A DNA stretch of 6,544 bases, taken from contig PXYR01000095.1 in NCBI GenBank assembly GCA_003023665.1, forward strand, positions 1-6,544, in the 5' to 3' direction. The DNA comes from Bacteroidota bacterium (GTDB taxonomy: Bacteria; Bacteroidota; Bacteroidia; Flavobacteriales; Schleiferiaceae). Shown piece by piece: positions 6,354-6,544 of the stretch. How positions within the stretch are numbered: the stretch's first letter is position 1; every line of letters starts with the position of its first letter. Both the position numbers and the translations under genes were made by a program. The notes under the pieces are model-generated. The model ran no database searches, was not told the DNA's origin, and saw only the letters and a list, made by a program, of their open reading frames with translations.

Positions 6354-6390
6354 AAGCCATAACAGGATCCTTAGGGGTCCTGTTAGGCTT
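6354..6390 (+). other. Hairpin in the tRNA-Pro/tRNA-Arg spacer, TTAG loop
   Basis: AAGCC (6354-6358) pairs with GGCTT (6386-6390). After one bulged A, an 11-bp stem (6360-6370 with 6375-6385, one T-G wobble) closes a TTAG loop (6371-6374). It begins two bases past the tRNA-Pro 3' end. No T run follows, so it is a poor terminator; a processing signal or spacer structure is more likely. Confidence 0.65.
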
Positions 6391-6407
6391 AAGCAACTAA
6401 CAACAAT

Positions 6408-6423
6408 CCTCTTAGGAGGTTTT
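6408..6423 (+). terminator. Small hairpin with T run before tRNA-Arg (weak terminator or attenuator)
   Basis: CCTC (6408-6411) and GAGG (6416-6419) close a TTAG loop and are followed by TTTT (6420-6423). The four-base stem is short for an efficient terminator. Because no promoter box is seen directly before tRNA-Arg, partial read-through from the Ser-Pro unit is the simplest reading. The loop sequence equals that of the hairpin just upstream. Confidence 0.35.
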
Positions 6424-6427
6424 GTGC

Positions 6428-6501
6428 GGACTCGTAGCTCAGCTGGATAGAGCATCTGCCTTCTAAGCAGACGGTCGCAGGTTCGAATCCTGCCGGGTTC
6501 A
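6428..6501 (+). tRNA. tRNA-Arg (anticodon UCU)
   Basis: The acceptor stem GGACTCG pairs with CGGGTTC using two G-T wobbles (G2-T71, T5-G68), and the discriminator is A. The D arm is GCTC-AGCTGGATA-GAGC. The anticodon stem TCTGC/GCAGA encloses the loop CTTCTAA, anticodon UCU, reading AGA/AGG arginine codons. The T arm is GCAGG-TTCGAAT-CCTGC. No CCA is encoded. It is the third member of the cluster, 76 bp after tRNA-Pro. Confidence 0.95.
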
Positions 6502-6513
6502 CGAGAAAAGAAT

Positions 6514-6541
6514 AAAACCTCAGTTTTAACTGGGGTTTTGT
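6514..6541 (+). terminator. Intrinsic terminator of the tRNA cluster
   Basis: AAAACCTCAGT pairs with ACTGGGGTTTT (one T-G wobble) around a short T-rich loop, and the right arm ends in a T run. The matching A run on the left makes it potentially bidirectional. It starts 12 bp after tRNA-Arg and closes the cluster at the window end. Confidence 0.88.
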
Positions 6542-6544
6542 CGT

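Noticed and set aside
6414..6419. AGGAGG, a perfect Shine-Dalgarno-like sequence
   Set aside because: It forms an arm of the small hairpin before tRNA-Arg; the only following GTG (6425) would start a frame through the tRNA. Genes in this window do not use Shine-Dalgarno sequences.

Overview
The window most likely comes from a member of the Bacteroidota, probably a Flavobacteriia-type marine or freshwater bacterium. The evidence is moderate GC content, no Shine-Dalgarno sequences before the genes, promoter boxes matching the Bacteroidota primary-sigma consensus (TTG, a 17-23 bp spacer, then TAnnTTTG), tRNA genes without an encoded CCA end, and protein families typical of that phylum (a DUF4268-like protein, a signal-peptide-free C40 peptidase with SH3 domains, a membrane HDIG protein). 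Genus-level assignment is not possible from this sequence alone.

Left part (1-1544, minus strand). The window opens with the N-terminal part of a secreted protein that has a carboxypeptidase-regulatory-like beta domain. Upstream of it lies a tight three-gene minus-strand unit: a YkuK/DUF458-type RNase H-like protein (1089-1544), a VOC/glyoxalase-fold protein overlapping it by 4 bp (679-1092), and a single-domain rhodanese (339-653).

Middle (1545-4090). A DUF4268-like gene (1562-2023, plus strand) starts only 17 bp from the YkuK-type gene and ends in a 4-bp convergent overlap with a cytoplasmic NlpC/P60 (C40) peptidase gene (2020-2802, minus strand). Upstream of the peptidase gene is a thiolase (2912-4090, minus strand), followed by a strong intrinsic terminator that insulates the two.

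Right part (4091-6544). Divergent from the thiolase is a large membrane HD phosphohydrolase of the 7TM-HDED/PgpH type (4174-6099, plus strand), a likely cyclic-di-AMP phosphodiesterase with all expected metal ligands. It is followed by a cluster of three tRNA genes, Ser(GCU), Pro(UGG) and Arg(UCU), driven by a near-perfect Bacteroidota promoter that coincides with an inverted repeat. The cluster ends in an intrinsic terminator at the window edge.

These are mostly housekeeping genes: thiolase metabolism, murein peptide processing, second-messenger turnover and translation. There is no sign of a mobile element, CRISPR array, defence system or secondary-metabolite cluster. The observations worth a second look are regulatory or architectural: palindromes at two start sites, a possibly leaderless C40 gene, twin TTAG-loop hairpins between tRNAs, and the small DUF458-VOC-rhodanese operon.
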